DNA of 64,000 bases from Neoceratodus forsteri (GCA_016271365.2 JADMNL010000023.1:603852501-603916500); one strand, 5' to 3'; numbered from the stretch's first letter, positions 31,940 to 44,239 are shown. Program-made: numbers and translations. Notes: generated from the sequence alone by a model not told the origin.

Positions 31940-33447
31940 GTCTAGGGGTGGGAGAGAACCTGGTAAGGTGGGTAGACAGCTGGCTGAGGGGCAGAACTCT
32001 TAAGAGTAGTGGTTGGGGAGAGTTATCCAGCACCAAGGAGGTCACCAACAAGGTCCCACAGGGATAGGTGCTGGGGCCAGTGTTGTTCAGTGTCTTCATA
32101 TGTGACACTGGGGAAGGCATTAACTCATTCAGGCCTAGATACACCTGTAGGTGGAGTCTGAAAGCACAGCCACTCAGGACAATAACGCCTGTAGACGTAC
32201 TCTGCTGACTTTCACTCAGGCCTAGAAACATCTGAGGAAGTCTGCAGTTTTTACCTAAATATTAAACAAACTGAATTGCTTAGAACTGATTGCATAGCAC
32301 CGTTAGGCAATTTTGTGCTGAACAATTTTGCTGCTGATACTTTGTTTATCATGTATACTTTTAAGAGTTATTCGCATTTGTTTAAGGTATGGTGTGAATG
32401 GCTGACATTTGTGTCTCAAGCCTCACCTAAGCACCTTGAATAGATCTGGAAAAAAACACACAGTTGTTTGGTATTTCAGCTACTATAAAATAAAAACCAA
32501 ATGGATTACAATTGCTTGCATAGCACCATTAGAAAGATACTTTTGTGCTAAACACTTTTGCCACTGATACTTAGTGTCTACCACATATACTTCAGGAGTT
32601 ATTTGCATTTGTTTAAGGTATGGTGTGCATGGCTGACATTTGTCTCTCACGCCTCACCGAAGCACCTTGAAAAAAATCAGAAAAAATCTGTTTGGTATTT
32701 CAGCTAATATAAAATAAATAAAAACTAAATTGATTACCGTTCCAATGGTGCTATGCAATCAATTGTAATGTGCTGAACAACTTTGCCACTGGTACTTTGT
32801 GTGTAGCACTTGCGGTTCAAGAGGGATTCACATTTGTTTGTGGCATTCTGATTATGGCTTGATTTTGCGTAGAAAGGCCCAGGATGCGGTGCTAAGAGTA
32901 TACAGGGCACAGTGGTGAAAGTCTCAAAGAGCTCTTGTGGCGTGAATGAGTTAAAGGCAAGTTGTGCCGGTTTGTGGACAACACCAAACTCTGTGGAAGA
33001 GTGGACACAAAACAAGGAAAGGGATACAGGACCTGCAGGGAGGACCTTTGTAAACTTGTGAGGTGGTCAGAAATCTGGCAACTTGGCTTAAGTGCCAAAA
33101 AATGCAAGGTGATGCACATCAGGGCCAGGAATCCTAGGACGGAGCATTACCCAGGAGTCATGTAACTACTTCAGAGGAATAAAAGAATTTGGGGGTGATA
33201 ATTACTAGAGACCGGAAACACACCACAACATGTTAGAATGCAGCAGCAGAGACTAACAGGATGCTGGGGTGTATAGCGAGGTCAATGTGCAGGTAATTGG
33301 TAGGACCTCACTTAGAATATATGGGCTAAGATATTGGTGTCCATACTTTAAGAAAGACATTAGCGTGCTGGAGAGGGTCCAAAGGAGAGCGACCAAGATG
33401 ATCAAGCATCAGCAGACTAGGTCCCACGAAGAGAAGCTGTGAACCCT
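31940..33447 (+). mobile_element. CR1-like LINE, 3' half, split by a MITE
   Basis: The first part (31950-32119) encodes WVDSWL and then VLGPVLFSVFICDTGEGI in broken frame, the segment before the catalytic box. The second part (32955-33447) continues KLCRFVDNTKLCGRVDT, then LVRWSEIWQLGLSAKKCKVM, and further on an equivalent of LERVQRRATKM (33370-33400). The catalytic box reads FVDN where active CR1 enzymes have FADD. The copy ends at about 33447, where DIRS-D begins. It is most like the copy at 13930-14930. Confidence 0.8.
32120..32954. mobile_element. TTAA-flanked MITE, piggyBac-like, inside CR1 LINE
   Basis: TTAA occurs at 32120-32123 and 32951-32954. The inner ends are inverted: CTCATTCAGGCC on the left, and on the right GGCGTGAATGAG, whose complement is CTCATTCACGCC. 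Joining the CR1 flanks across one TTAA gives a continuous reading frame (EGIKGKLCRFVDN), so the element is an insertion. TTAA duplications are the hallmark of piggyBac transposons. The 827-base interior has no transposase. It contains about two and a half imperfect tandem units of roughly 230 bases, starting near 32275, 32505 and 32730. Confidence 0.8.
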
Positions 33448-33454
33448 AGACAAG

Positions 33455-33640
33455 GCAAATTTTATTTCTAGGGACATGGATATGTTGTTCATCCACACTC
33501 ATTGGCAGTATCCTTGCCGCTTTAAATCTTGCCGGAAGGTCTTCAAGCTTGCTCCTCCCACCCACCCGGTGGTATAACTCTCGGCTCTTCCCATGATGCC
33601 TCAGATCTTCCCTACCGCTTGAAGCTCAGGTTCTCCTTAA
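33455..33640 (+). repeat. DIRS-D left inverted terminal repeat
   Basis: It reads TCTAGGGACATGGATATGTT, then CATCCACACTCATTGGCAGT, and further on CCGGAAGGTCTTCAAGCTTG. The reverse complement of 39035-39190 gives the same blocks (CACTCATTGGCAGTATCCTT; CCGGAAGGTCTTCAAGCTTG). Confidence 0.85.
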
Positions 33641-33678
33641 CGCTTCATGCTTAAGTACTGGTTCCTATTTCTCCGCTT

Positions 33679-36000
33679 ATGGATTTAAAAATAAAATTTG
33701 CAAAGACTTTAGTCTTTATCCTCGCTGCCGCGGCGGACAAATCGACTCTATTTGAGATGCCCATGCGGGCAGATGATGTCTCGACGGATCCACACTCCAC
33801 GTGTGTCTACTGCTTAGGCCTTGAGCACGACCCGCAGGCTTGCGACCTGTGCTCATCTTTCTCGGCCCACGCCTCTCAAGACCGTGCTGCCCGATTGCAA
33901 CTGGCCGCCCCGAGAAGCCGCCCTCCGTGAAGTCCAAGGAGTCTCGCCATGCAAGTTCGCTGGGCGTATGGAGCCGGGCGGATCAGCTCGAGCGGATGGT
34001 CGCCTCGAAGAGGAGGCAGCGCGGGTCAGACCTCGGCCGCGGCATTTATCCCGCCTCTCTGGGTTCTTCCTACACGGCTTCTTTTAAGGAGCTTTGTCTG
34101 TCCCTCTCCACTAAAGGAGAAGGGCTTGCGTCTGCTGGACCTTTTTCTCGGTCCAAAAAGAGGGACAAGGGTAAGTCCCTCCGTCGACGCTCTTGGGAGC
34201 GGGAAGGTCCTCTCCCCGGCCGTCGTCCGTCGGCTCGGTCGCATCATACCGCCTCCGCCACTGGCCTCACGGTGTCCCCGCCAGGTCAGTTGACCGAGAC
34301 TCCTACTGATGAAGTCGAGATTTTTCTCGACTCCATTGGACGGGCTGTCGCCTTTCAGCCGAGATTCCCTCTCCCGGTTCTCCGGAGGAGTTGAGGATCC
34401 CGTGGCCTCGCCCAGCCTCCGGCCCGGAGCCTCGGATGACCTCCAGCCGAAGGGAGTGCCGGTTCCGCCGACACCTCCCCGCACCGACCCCCGAAATTCG
34501 GGACTCTCGGTTCGGCCCGACCTCTTCCTGTCCAGCCGCTCCCACCGGCATCAGGCGGTCTCGGTCTCGGCATCATGTAAGCGGCTGCTGCGCTGCCCCT
34601 CGGCCCTCCTCCTCGGATGAGGGAGAGGCTCGCGCAAATTACGCCGACGGTACGAGACCTTATGTTGCAACAGTTCCTCCTGGCCGGAATAGTTTCACCC
34701 GCGCCTTCGCCATTAATGGTTGTCACCGAACGGCCGACACAACCTCCCCGACTCTGTCCGAGGTTTATACCCAGGCCGGTTGTTCGGCTAAAACCAGCTG
34801 CTCCACCGACCCGTGGAACCTCCGCCCACAGCCACCAGCTGGGGCCCGACCAAGATTCTCGGTCGGCTAAGGGTTTACCCCATCGGCTGTCAGTTACCCT
34901 CACTCCCGACCGACCTCGGCAGGTGAAGGTGGCTCAGGCCAGAGGCAGTTTTCGAGGACTCTTCCGAGTCCGGAAGATGATTCCTCCTTCTTCTCCAAGC
35001 GACTGGACTTGGAGTCTTCAGGAGGTCAGTCAATGGACGTATAGCCTGCCGTCCTTCCTAGGACTCGTTTCGCTCATCTCGGAGTCTACCGGATGGAGCT
35101 CGAACCCGTTTCCAACCGGCCAGGTATCCCTCACGGAGATTCTGGACCGAGGGATTCTCCGGACGGAGGCTCTTCCGGTGGCCGAGGCCATAGTGGGTCC
35201 GGCACTGGAACTTTGGCAGCGCCCTGCTTCCTGCCCTGCCCTTCGCCAGGATGGCCAGGAAGTATGCGGGTCCCACCGTTCCTTTGTCCGTTTTTTTTTT
35301 GAACACCCTCTGCTGAGGGGTTGGTTACCGACAGCGCCCGCCGCGCGCAACGCCAGGATGTGGACAAACCTCCTGACAAGGAGTCCAAGAAATTGGACTC
35401 GCCGGGCGAAAAGTCTACGCTCGTGCCCTCTCGGCCTTCGCCAGGCCAGTTCGGCCGCCCTCATGGCACATTTTTCTCATGCCCTGTTGGGCTCCCTGGA
35501 TGAGGTCATCCTCATCTTCCCGCCCGATCTGCAGACTACGTTAAGCAGGTGCGGGACCAGGGCAGGGCAGGGCCAAACAGCAGCTCCAGACTGCTTTGGA
35601 TATAGGGGACTCATGTGCCAGATCGGTGGCGGCCGCAGTGGCTATAAGGTCATGGGCTTGGCTGAGGATATCCACCTTACTTCGGATACCAGCACGTTGG
35701 CGGATGTTCCTTTTTGGGACCGACCCTTCGCCCTGGGGTGGAAGGTCACCTGCAGAGGATCGAGAAGTCCAATGCCACCTTGGACTCGGTCTCTTCCGCC
35801 AGAAGGACAAAGGTCAGAAACCACAGCCCTAAGCCCCTTCGTCCTTCTGTGCCCCCGAGCGCCCGGCCCAGTAATCGCCAGCAGGCTCGGCCTGGCATCC
35901 CAAACCCAAGCCGCCGCCTCTCTAACAGGAGGTAGGAGGAGGCCCAGGAGGTCCCTCGGCCGTCCCTCCTCCAAGCCTGCCCAGTGACGGGCTGAGGGGT
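33679..36000 (+). pseudogene. DIRS-D gag-like protein (several frames)
   Basis: The N-terminal frame (33679-33930) has the Cys/His cluster STCVYCLGLEHDPQACDLC, equivalent to that of DIRS-C. The next frame (33840-34394) reads SKESRHASSLGVWSRADQLE and is Ser/Arg-rich. Around 35321-35503 the conserved block PPDKESKKLDSPGEK appears, equal to PPDKDSRKIDAMAKK of DIRS-C. A 456-codon stop-free frame across 34617-35987 matches gag only in part; its length mostly reflects the high GC content. At least three frame changes are needed to follow the protein. Confidence 0.7.
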
Positions 36001-36189
36001 GTCGCGCCCATCCCGTCACTCACTCCCTAGGTCCTGGGACTGGCCCAGCACCTGCTCCACCTGGTCCGCCTGTTACCACAGACAGGTGGGTCTTGAGGTG
36101 GTGGAAGAGGCCTGCCTGGAATTGAAAGCAGGCACCACCCTTCAGAGCCGCCGGGGGCTTCTGGGATCCCCAGCTCACTGGCGGCTCTG

Positions 36190-37450
36190 CCGAGCCGACA
36201 TCGCCTCCTCCTCCAGAAGGAGGTGGTAGAGAGGTGGTGGACCCTCCTTCAGACCCAGGGTTTGTGTCCAGGTACTTCCGGTTTCGAACGGACGGGGCTG
36301 CGCCCATTCTCACCTCACGCGCTAAACAAGTTCCTAAGGTCTCGAACCTTCAGGATGGTCACTCTGGCTCAGATAATACCATCCTTGGAACGCGGCGGTG
36401 GTTCTGCCTTCTGACTTGCAGGACGCTGCTTTTTTTCACGTCCCTATCCGGTCCGCTCCACCAGAGATTCTTCGCCTCCGAGCGGAAGGATCTCTTCGAG
36501 TTCCGCCATGCCCTTCGGCTTGTCTCCAGCTCCCAGGGTCTTCACCAAATGCATGGCAGGTGGTGACAGCATTTCCTGGGCGGGCGCTGAGGGTCCGGGT
36601 GTCTCCTTACCTGGACGACTGGCTGATAGCAGCTCCCTCCAGGAAGGGAGGCGAGTGGTCCAGAGATTCTGCCCCTCCAGGTCTGCTCTCAACTGGGCCT
36701 CCTTATCAACGAGGCCAAGTCGGAACTCGAGCCGAAGCAGGTGATTCTATCTATCGGGCGCAGCTCGACTCTCTTCGAGTTAGAGCGGCTGCCCCGCGGA
36801 CAGGGCCGAGGTTCTTTCCTCCTTTGCCCGATCATTTCTGGTTGGGCATGCGCGCCTGCCCGGGACTTCCTGCGCCTCCTGGGTCTCATGGCGGCCTGTA
36901 CCAGCGTGGTCCGCTGGGCGCTGGAACATGCGTCCCCTTCAGTGGGACTGGCCAGCCAGTGGTCACAACGCCACGATCCCTTGACCAGCTTGTATCGGTG
37001 ACACAGGGGATGTGGAACGCCTCCAGTGGTGGACCGTTCCAGATCATTTGCAGGAGGGCATCCTGCTCGTCCGCCTCGAGCCGACGGTCTCTCTGTCGAC
37101 CGATGCCTCTCTGATGGGTTGGGTGCCCATCTGGAACTCGGGCTCATGGCCTCTGGTCCCCGCGGGAGTCCCGATGCCACATCAACCTGCTGGAGCTCCG
37201 AGCGTCCGCCTAGCTCTCACCGCCTTTGTTCGCTTCCTCCGGGTCAGTCGGTCCGAGTCCAGACGGACAATACCACGACCATGTATTATCTAAACCGGCC
37301 AGGGGGACGCGCCCATGCTTCTATGCAAGGAAGCTCTCCCGAGATTTGGTCACTGCACAGCAGCCTGGAGGCGGATCTCAGCCATTCACGTGGCAGGAGC
37401 CTCCAACACCCCTGGCCTCATGCCCTGAGCCGGATAGGGGCTGCATCCCA
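36190..37450 (+). pseudogene. DIRS-D reverse transcriptase-RNase H (frameshifted)
   Basis: LNKFLRSRTFRMVTLAQIIP at about 36320-36380 is the block before the first palm motif. The palm DNA for LQDAAFFHVPIRSAP lies at 36413-36455, and the catalytic YLDDWLIAAP at 36608-36637 keeps both aspartates. RNase H follows: VQTDNTTTMYYLNRPGG near 37255-37305 holds a metal-binding Asp. The frame changes at several places, so no enzyme can be made. Order and spacing equal those of DIRS-C. Confidence 0.85.
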
Positions 37451-37860
37451 CGAGTGGTCTCTCCTGCCGGAGGTACAGCATCTGTTCTCCTTTGGGCACA
37501 CCCTCAGGTGGACCTGTTTGCCTCATGGAGAACGCTGCTTGAGTCTGTTCCATGCCCGCCTCAGCAGGGCTCGCTGCAGGGGGATGCCTTCGAGGCAATG
37601 GACCCCGCCCTTTACGCTTCCCCATTTCCCTTGATCCACAAGGTGCTTCTCAAGGCGAGGAGGACAAGGCGCAGGTGATTCTGATAGCCCCAGACTGGCC
37701 TCGCCAGTTCTGGTACCCAGATCTCCTCAGTCTCAGCTCCAGGACTCCGCGGCAGCTTCCAGCTCGCCCGGACCTGCTCTCAGTCAATCAGGGGAAGGTG
37801 TTCCATCCGGACCTTCAATCCCTGCACCTGACGGCCTGGTTCCTGAGCGGCTAGAGTTCC
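37450..37860 (+). pseudogene. DIRS-D methylase-like region (broken)
   Basis: One frame reads HPQVDLFASWRT near 37497-37530, and another reads VILIAPDWPRQFWYPDLLSL at 37671-37730. These are the same two blocks that bracket this region in DIRS-C. The function is inferred from descriptions of vertebrate DIRS elements as Dam-type methylase-like, and no catalytic site was confirmed. Confidence 0.6.
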
Positions 37861-38870
37861 AGGCCTTGGGTCTTTCCGACGAGGTCCTCAATGTAGTTGA
37901 GGCGTCCGTAGTGAGGTCGACCAGAAAGTACTATGCCTTCAAATGGAAAAGGTTTTCCATTTGGTGTCAGGCAAGGGCTTGGACCCTTCCTCCTGTTCCT
38001 GGCAAGCATCTTGGACTATTTATGGTCCCTTTCTAGTCAAGGCTTAGGTCGATTTACTTCTAAGGGTGCACCTGGCAGCTATCTCTGCTTACCGGGCGCT
38101 GGCCGGAAGCAGTCGGTGGCGCAGGAGAAGGTGGTCTGGCGCTTTTCAAAGGCCTTGATCACATTTCCTCCAGTGCGGGAACCCCCACCTCCGTGGGATC
38201 TACTGCTGGTACTGGCAAAGCTCATGCGGCAAGCTATTCAACCTATGCACAGGTGTGCTCTCTCTCACCTGTCGTGAAGACCGCCTCTGGTGGCTATCAC
38301 GTCAGCCAGAAGGATGGGAGAGCTCCAGCGTCCATCGAGTCTCCTTACCTGGTCTTCCACAGGACAGTTGTCCTGTTTCTCACCAAAATTCCTTCCGAAG
38401 GTGGTGTCGGAGTTTCACCTAACCAGGTGTTGACTCTGGCCGGGTAAGCTCCCACCCCAATCACACCGGAGGTCAATATAGCGCTCCATACCTGGATTCC
38501 CAGAAGGCGCCGCTATTATAAGGAGCGACGGCTGAAATTGGGAGAGGTTCGCCAGCTGTTTGTCACCCACGCTGAAGCCAGAGATCTGGCAGACCTGCAG
38601 CCAAGCGGACGATAAGCAGGTGGGTAACCTCCTGCATAGATCCTGCATAAGTTGGCGGGCATGGAGCCTCCCAGAGGATAAGAGCTCATTCTACCCGCCA
38701 TACTGCTGCAACGTGGCTGCTTCCAGGACGCCCTATCCAGGAAATCTGCAGGCTGCTACCTGGAAGTCAGCAAACACCTCATTACCCATTACCACATCGA
38801 CCTTGAGTCACGCCGGGATGCTGGTTTTGGGGCCTCGGTTCTCCAGCTCTCTTCCCAAGTAAGTATATGG
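37861..38870 (+). pseudogene. DIRS-D tyrosine recombinase (broken)
   Basis: The core-binding part reads STRKYYAFKWKRFSIWCQAR at 37919-37978. The C-terminal part has RAHSTRHTAATWLLPGRPIQ at about 38685-38745, with the His-x-x-Arg pair, followed in another frame by CRAATWKSANTSL. The region expected to hold the nucleophilic tyrosine reads PITTSTL after a frame slip near 38790, so it cannot be read in frame. Several stops lie between 38040 and 38660. Confidence 0.75.
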
Positions 38871-38904
38871 GGGTGTGCTCTTGCCTCCTCCTCCCGGAGA
38901 ACTG

Positions 38905-38990
38905 CTAGGAGTCTGCCAATGAGTGTGATGAACAACATATCCATGTCCCTAGAAATACAGGTTACTCACCTGCATGGGAGTTCTAGGAAT
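38905..38990. repeat. DIRS-D internal complementary region
   Basis: One half (GCCAATGAGTGTGATGAACA, then TCCATGTCCCTAGAAATACAGG) is the reverse complement of the left end at 33455-33500. The other half (GAGTTCTAGGAATGGTATGT) is the reverse complement of the right end near 39170-39190. The two outer ends meet at GGTTACTCACC, as in a circle junction. Confidence 0.8.
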
Positions 38991-39034
38991 GGTATGTGTT
39001 CATCCACCACGACCCACCCGACCTCCGGCCGGCG

Positions 39035-39205
39035 CTGCCCTGGGCTTCCAGCGGCCAGATCTCACGCCATGGAGCCGAGTTATACCACCCGGTGGGTGGA
39101 GGAGCAAGCTTGAAGACCTTCCGGCAAGATTTAAAGCGGCAAGGATACTGCCAATGAGTGTGGATGAACAACATATACCATTCCTAGAACTCCTGTTACA
39201 GGTGA
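39035..39205 (+). repeat. DIRS-D right inverted terminal repeat
   Basis: Inverted relative to 33455-33640, running from about the GGGCTTCCAGCGGCCAGATC block to TTACAGGTGAGTAACCTGTA at the outer edge. The outermost block again has a strong 5' splice-site-like AGGTGAGTAA. Confidence 0.85.
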
Positions 39206-42200
39206 GTAACCTGTATTTCTTCGGCGCCCAGTCCCAGGGGCTCGGGGTGCCTTATATTAAAAATGGGTAAGGTCAAAACAATGCAAATACTCTATAAAAA
39301 CATATACAAACAAAATTAAAACAAAAATTAAATTTCAAAAGAATTTAAAATAACCTCAAGTAATCCGTGCAGATCAGTCGCCTTCGCAAAGAAAGGCCAG
39401 ACAGAAAAAGTATGCCTTTAGCCCCTTTTTGAAAGCCTCGACTGTTAGGGCTTCCCTGACAGTAGCTGGAAATGTGTTCCACAGGGTCGGTCCAGCGACA
39501 CTAAAGGCACGGTCGCCAGATGTTTTAAGCCTGACCCTGGGAACATCGTGGAGGCCTCTAGTTGAAGAGTGGAGGGAATGGACTGAAGTGGCTGGTGTGA
39601 GATCAGCTAGATAGCCAGGGCCCAGCCCGTATAGGGCCTTGTAGGTGGGCAAGCCCACCTTGAAGATGGCCCTCTACTTGACAGGCAGCCAGTGAAGAGC
39701 CCGCAGGAGTGGGGTCACATGACTGGACCTAGCCAGGCCCTTCAGCAACCGAGCCACTGCGTTCTGCACCAGCTGCAGCTGGTGGAGGGTCTCCCTCCAG
39801 TGACCCTGAAGTACAGTGTTACATTAATCATGCCTCGAAGTAACCAAGGCATGCACCAGTGATGGTAGGTCTTCGGGCGGAACTAGGGGCTTAATCCTGG
39901 CAATATTTCTCAAGTAGTAAAACCACTTTTGACCACTGACGCCTGAGGTTCAAGTGTCAATCTGCTATCCAGGATCACTCCAATGGCCCGCACCCTAGGG
40001 GAAGCCATCAGTGGAGCGGATCCCAGAAACAGTCCTGTACCGACTCCGGAAGCACTCCTATGATGTCTGGGTCTGACTTAATCACCAGTACCTCAGTCTT
40101 GTCTGGGTTCAGTCGTAAACAGCTGGAGAATATCCAGTCATTGATTTTGGCCAGGCAGTTAATCACTACCACCGCGTCATGTGTTCTGGGGGCAAAAGAC
40201 AAATACAGGTGGGTATCATCTACATAGCAGTGAAAACCCACACTGAAATGCCAAATGAGCTTTCTCAGGGGAAGCATGTATACCGTGAATAGTGTTGGTG
40301 ACAATATCGAGCCTTGAGGTACTCTGCATGACAGGGGCCTTGGGAAGGAGGAGAAATTCCCCATCACCACCCGCTGCACCCTGCCAGAGAGATGGAACTC
40401 AAACCAGTTGATGACAGTACTGGTGAGTCCACAATACTTTCGATGGCGATTTAAAGAAGCACAGTGTAATCCGTAGTATCAAAATCTAATGAGAGACCAA
40501 GGAGAACAAGAAATGACCTGTCTCCCTATCTCTAGCCCTGAGGAGGTCATTATGCACCCTAACTAATGCCGTTTCGGTACTATGCCTCGCCCTGAAACCT
40601 GACTGGAATGGCTCATAGATGTCAAAGGACATGAGGTGTTCTTCGAGCTGTTGCGCCACTGTTTCTCAACAACCTTGTCCAGAAATGGCAGATTGGAGAT
40701 TGGATGGTAATTCGCCAGGATGTTAGGGTTTGAGAGATGGCTTCTTCAGGAGAGGTCTCACCAGAGCCACTTTCAAGGCATCTGGAAAGACTCCCTCCGA
40801 CATCGAACACCGGACACTCCCAGCAAACACTGGGCCGATGGTTCCGACACATCTCATCAAGAAAAAAGTCTGGGCCGTGTCCAGTTCACAATAAGTGTGC
40901 TTGAGCTTCAAGATCACCTCAGTGACCTCTGCCACCTCCACTGGTTTAAACTTATCCCAGACAGATGGTGCGCCTCTTCTTGTCCCAGCCCAATCACTGC
41001 GAGGTAAAACTTGACTCACCGACGGGATCCCCGACTGGATGGAGGACACACTGTCGGAAAGAGAAAAATAGCGCAAACTCTTCACACAAAGTGACAGAAA
41101 AGCTTTTTTTGGCACTAGACAGGCTGGATGCAAGAGTCTGTCCACAGTCAGAAATAGCTGAGATGGTCTGTTTTTTCCCTGCAGCAATCTGGACAGGAAT
41201 TCTGCCTTCTTACAGTTGCTTGCCCCTTGGTACTCATAATGACCACGCAAGGCCAGTTAGTTCTTCTCCGACCGGGTCCTCCACCAGCAATGCTGCTCCG
41301 GCTTCTGACCCTTGATCTTCATCAGCTTGAGATCTCCATCAAACCAAGGGGATCTCAAGTGAGGAGCTCTGGGTCATATACAGACTGGTGGGATGGCATA
41401 GAGTGCTTCAGAGACCACTTTATTACAGGTGGCCACTGCCTCGCCTGCATCAACCACACATGCAGCGTCTACTCTAGACAAGTCAGCTACTGCCAGCAGT
41501 CCCTCTGGGGGCAATCCCCTCAGAGGGCAACAGCTAACCATCTCAACAGGGGATGGACGTTCGGGGGTGGGCCCGCAAACAAGAACGTCACCATACAATG
41601 ATCAGACCAAGCAGCCTAATTAGTTTTGGTTTACTACCTCAAGCCCTAGTGAGAACACCAGGTTGAGCATGTGGCCATGGTGATGGGTCGCAGAAGTAAC
41701 TACTTGTGTTGGGCCCAGCGATGACATCAACTGGAGGAGATCATAGCTAAATTGCTAGGATTCGCTGTCGACCCAGGCATTGAAGTCCTCTAGAATTAAA
41801 TGTCTGGGGGACTCCAACACCTGGTCGATGAAGTCCATGACCTCCTGCAGGAAATCCCCACCCGACCCCGGAGAGCGGTAAATTAGGAGAATCCTGCAAC
41901 CTGCACCTGAACCCCCACGCAGGATGGGACAAATCGGGTGGCCAGTGGATACTTAACCCAATCTGGTAGCCAAACCAATTTTTTATTTGCCAACTTGGCT
42001 ATCTGCCTAAAAACTGATTTTTGAGCCCTTAAAGATGGTCACTACAGATACTGGTTTGGCAATCAGATTTTGAAAGCTAGTGACCAAATTGACCACCAGT
42101 TCATAAACTGATTTGTCCCACCCTACCCCCATGCACTGCCACACACTCAAGATCTGGCCGATCCCACTGGGTGCACAGTGAAGCCCAAGTTGGATCTAAA

Positions 42201-42450
42201 ACAGATGACCACGACCCTGCCCCTGCGTACCCTCCCCAGGCAGTGCACTGCGGAATACCCAGAGGGGATGGCTGCCTGCAGGACTGGCCCGGCACCATCA
42301 CCCAACCAGGTCTTCAAAATGCAAGCCAGGAAGACTGGAAAAATAGTCTTATCGTAATTGTAGTCTTGTTCCTTATTGACCTGGCATTGCATAGCACTGC
42401 CCAGAGGGGATTGTAGGTGCTGCCCGCCCCCTAGCTACCTGCCCAGTTGG
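39206..42450 (-). mobile_element. L2-clade LINE (decayed, frameshifted)
   Basis: On the minus strand, from 5' to 3': an apurinic-type endonuclease around 42340-41370, with TWLGDGAGPVLQAAIPSGYS, the block EDFNAWVDS near 41790 and SDH near 41605; then the reverse transcriptase (41250-40008), with [20 protein letters not shown], the catalytic HCYVDDTHLYLSF near 40220 and LRLNPDKTEVLVI; then the C-terminal domain (39658-39374), with AGPTLWNTFPATVREALT. The 3' end lies next to DIRS-D at about 39210. The catalytic box is YVDD, where the plus-strand L2 at 54917 has YADD. Frameshifts and stops abound. Confidence 0.85.
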
Positions 42451-44239
42451 TCTGATGGGAACCATGGGGACCAAACGTGTGGTTCCTCTCTAGGCTCTGC
42501 CTAATCCCAGGGAGTCTCCTGCACTTAACCACCCCAGTACCACTCACCTCTGCCAGGCAGGCCCGCTGCACCCTGCCACCACCAACCTGTATGTGCCCTT
42601 GTAATACTGACCTCCCTGCAGTGCCTTGCAGCAGTGTCTGACACTGGGAGGTCAGGAAAGGAATGGTGATCACGCAGTGGGGATGCAGCATAGGCTAGAC
42701 TCAAGGGACCAAAGTTCTGGCACATCCCGATGAGACCAATGCACCGTAAAATTAGTGTTATGACCACCCAACTATCCTTGACCTAGCCGGGATAGTACTA
42801 TTCTACTGGGCTGTCCCTATAAACAAATACCCATCACATCCACCCTAGTATAAAAACAAAACTATCTACTCACAAACACATACACCACCCAAATCAAATA
42901 AATACCAGCCCCCCCCCCAATAAAACTCCCACCCTCCAAGTAATAAACTTAGATAACAAATAGAGCCATAGTTCAGTTCTCAGGAGAGACTAAAATGAAA
43001 TGTGATCACAGCTCCTTCTCAGAGGAATGTCCAAAGTCTTATTTGCAAAGTTCAAGTAAAATGATTAGCAGAAATTTCCAAAAGCAGACCCCACTGATAT
43101 GGAAGAGTCACAGTACCCTCTCATCAGACTGTGAAACAATCCCACATAGGAATTATGCTGTCACCATTAAAGTTCCAAAAGATAGCATTTAGAGAGGGAC
43201 TACACTGCTGCAAAACTTTGTATTAAATAGGAGGAAAACTTTATGGAGATAACTATCTTCAACACAGATCATATCCCTAGGTGTCCTCTCCTGTCCCAGA
43301 AGCAGAATCGACTGGGATACAAAGCAAAAGGAGTGGGCCAAAAAGGAACAAACTCACTGGGCCAAGGTCCGAAGTACACCACTCTCACTGGCATTATGCG
43401 AGATCCAGCATTAGCAGAGTTTCCACAGCAGGAAAGATGCTCCCCACATCGGGACCGGCAGCTGTCCAATATCTGAAGTAGAGCAGTCGGGAGATCCAAA
43501 CACGTGGGCCGCACCAGCCAGCTCTCCACAGCAGCTCTCCACCAGGACTCTCGATGCACCAACACAGCAGACAGAGTGGGGAAGATGGTCACAATCCTCG
43601 CCAGGCCACCACACTACTCATCCGCCGGAGCAAACACTCCACCATGATAAATGTTCTCGGTAAGAATTCAGTAAGGAATCAAAGCTCCAGATCGGATTCA
43701 AGCAGACATCACACAGTTAATAACCAAAAAAGGTCTTAATATTCTCCTGAACCACAGCCAGCCTCCCGAGTCTGACCCGGAGGTGGCCGATTTTAACTGT
43801 ACATCAGGGAGTTCAACTCCACAACGGGACCTCTGGTCAGACGCCCAAATGCACACTTCCAGATAACAACAAGGCGCTACTCCAGTCCTAATCTTCCAGG
43901 AGTTCCTCCACCAAAACGTAGCGCTAGATTGACTTGCCTAAAACAAAAAAGCTGGCTCCTCACACTCAATCACCCAACCCTACCTGATGCTTTGCCCTGA
44001 CCCTAAACGTTTAACTAAAGCTAAAAAAACTGTTTAAAATTTAGGACTTTTAAGCTGCGATTGCGACCACACAGTCACAACTTCAAAAATCGCTGGTCTC
44101 TCCTACAATGGAACTAATGAATGTAAATAGGAGGAGGATTTTTTTGGCTCAGTATTAGAGCTCCAGCAGAGAGCAGCCCAGCGTGGCCACCATCTTGCTC
44201 CTCCTTCTCCAGAGTCTGGTATCTGAGTCTCCTCCAGGG
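42451..44239. other. Possible 5' region of the minus-strand L2; no gene
   Basis: Positions 42451-42700 could still be L2 upstream sequence on the minus strand. At about 44165-44205 the minus strand reads GAGCAAGATGGTGGCCACGC, a motif reminiscent of LINE 5' ends, but the sequence between shows no readable first open frame. A (C)n run lies at 42910. No host exon was seen. Confidence 0.35.

Larger units (their letters stand above)
33448..39205 (+). mobile_element. DIRS-D: GC-rich, full-length, decayed DIRS element
   Basis: Left inverted terminal repeat at 33455-33640, gag 33679-36000, reverse transcriptase and RNase H 36190-37450, methylase-like region 37450-37860, tyrosine recombinase 37861-38870, internal complementary region 38905-38990 and right repeat 39035-39205. 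The ends (TTCTAGGGACATGG / CCATTCCTAGAA type) differ from the DIRS-A and DIRS-C families, so this is a third family. The coding part is markedly GC-rich compared with the other copies. It is inserted between a CR1 LINE and an L2 LINE tail. Confidence 0.9.

Noticed and set aside
34617..35987. A 456-codon open frame in DIRS-D as a single protein
   Set aside because: Only parts match gag of DIRS-C; other conserved gag blocks lie in different frames over the same stretch. High GC explains the lack of stops.
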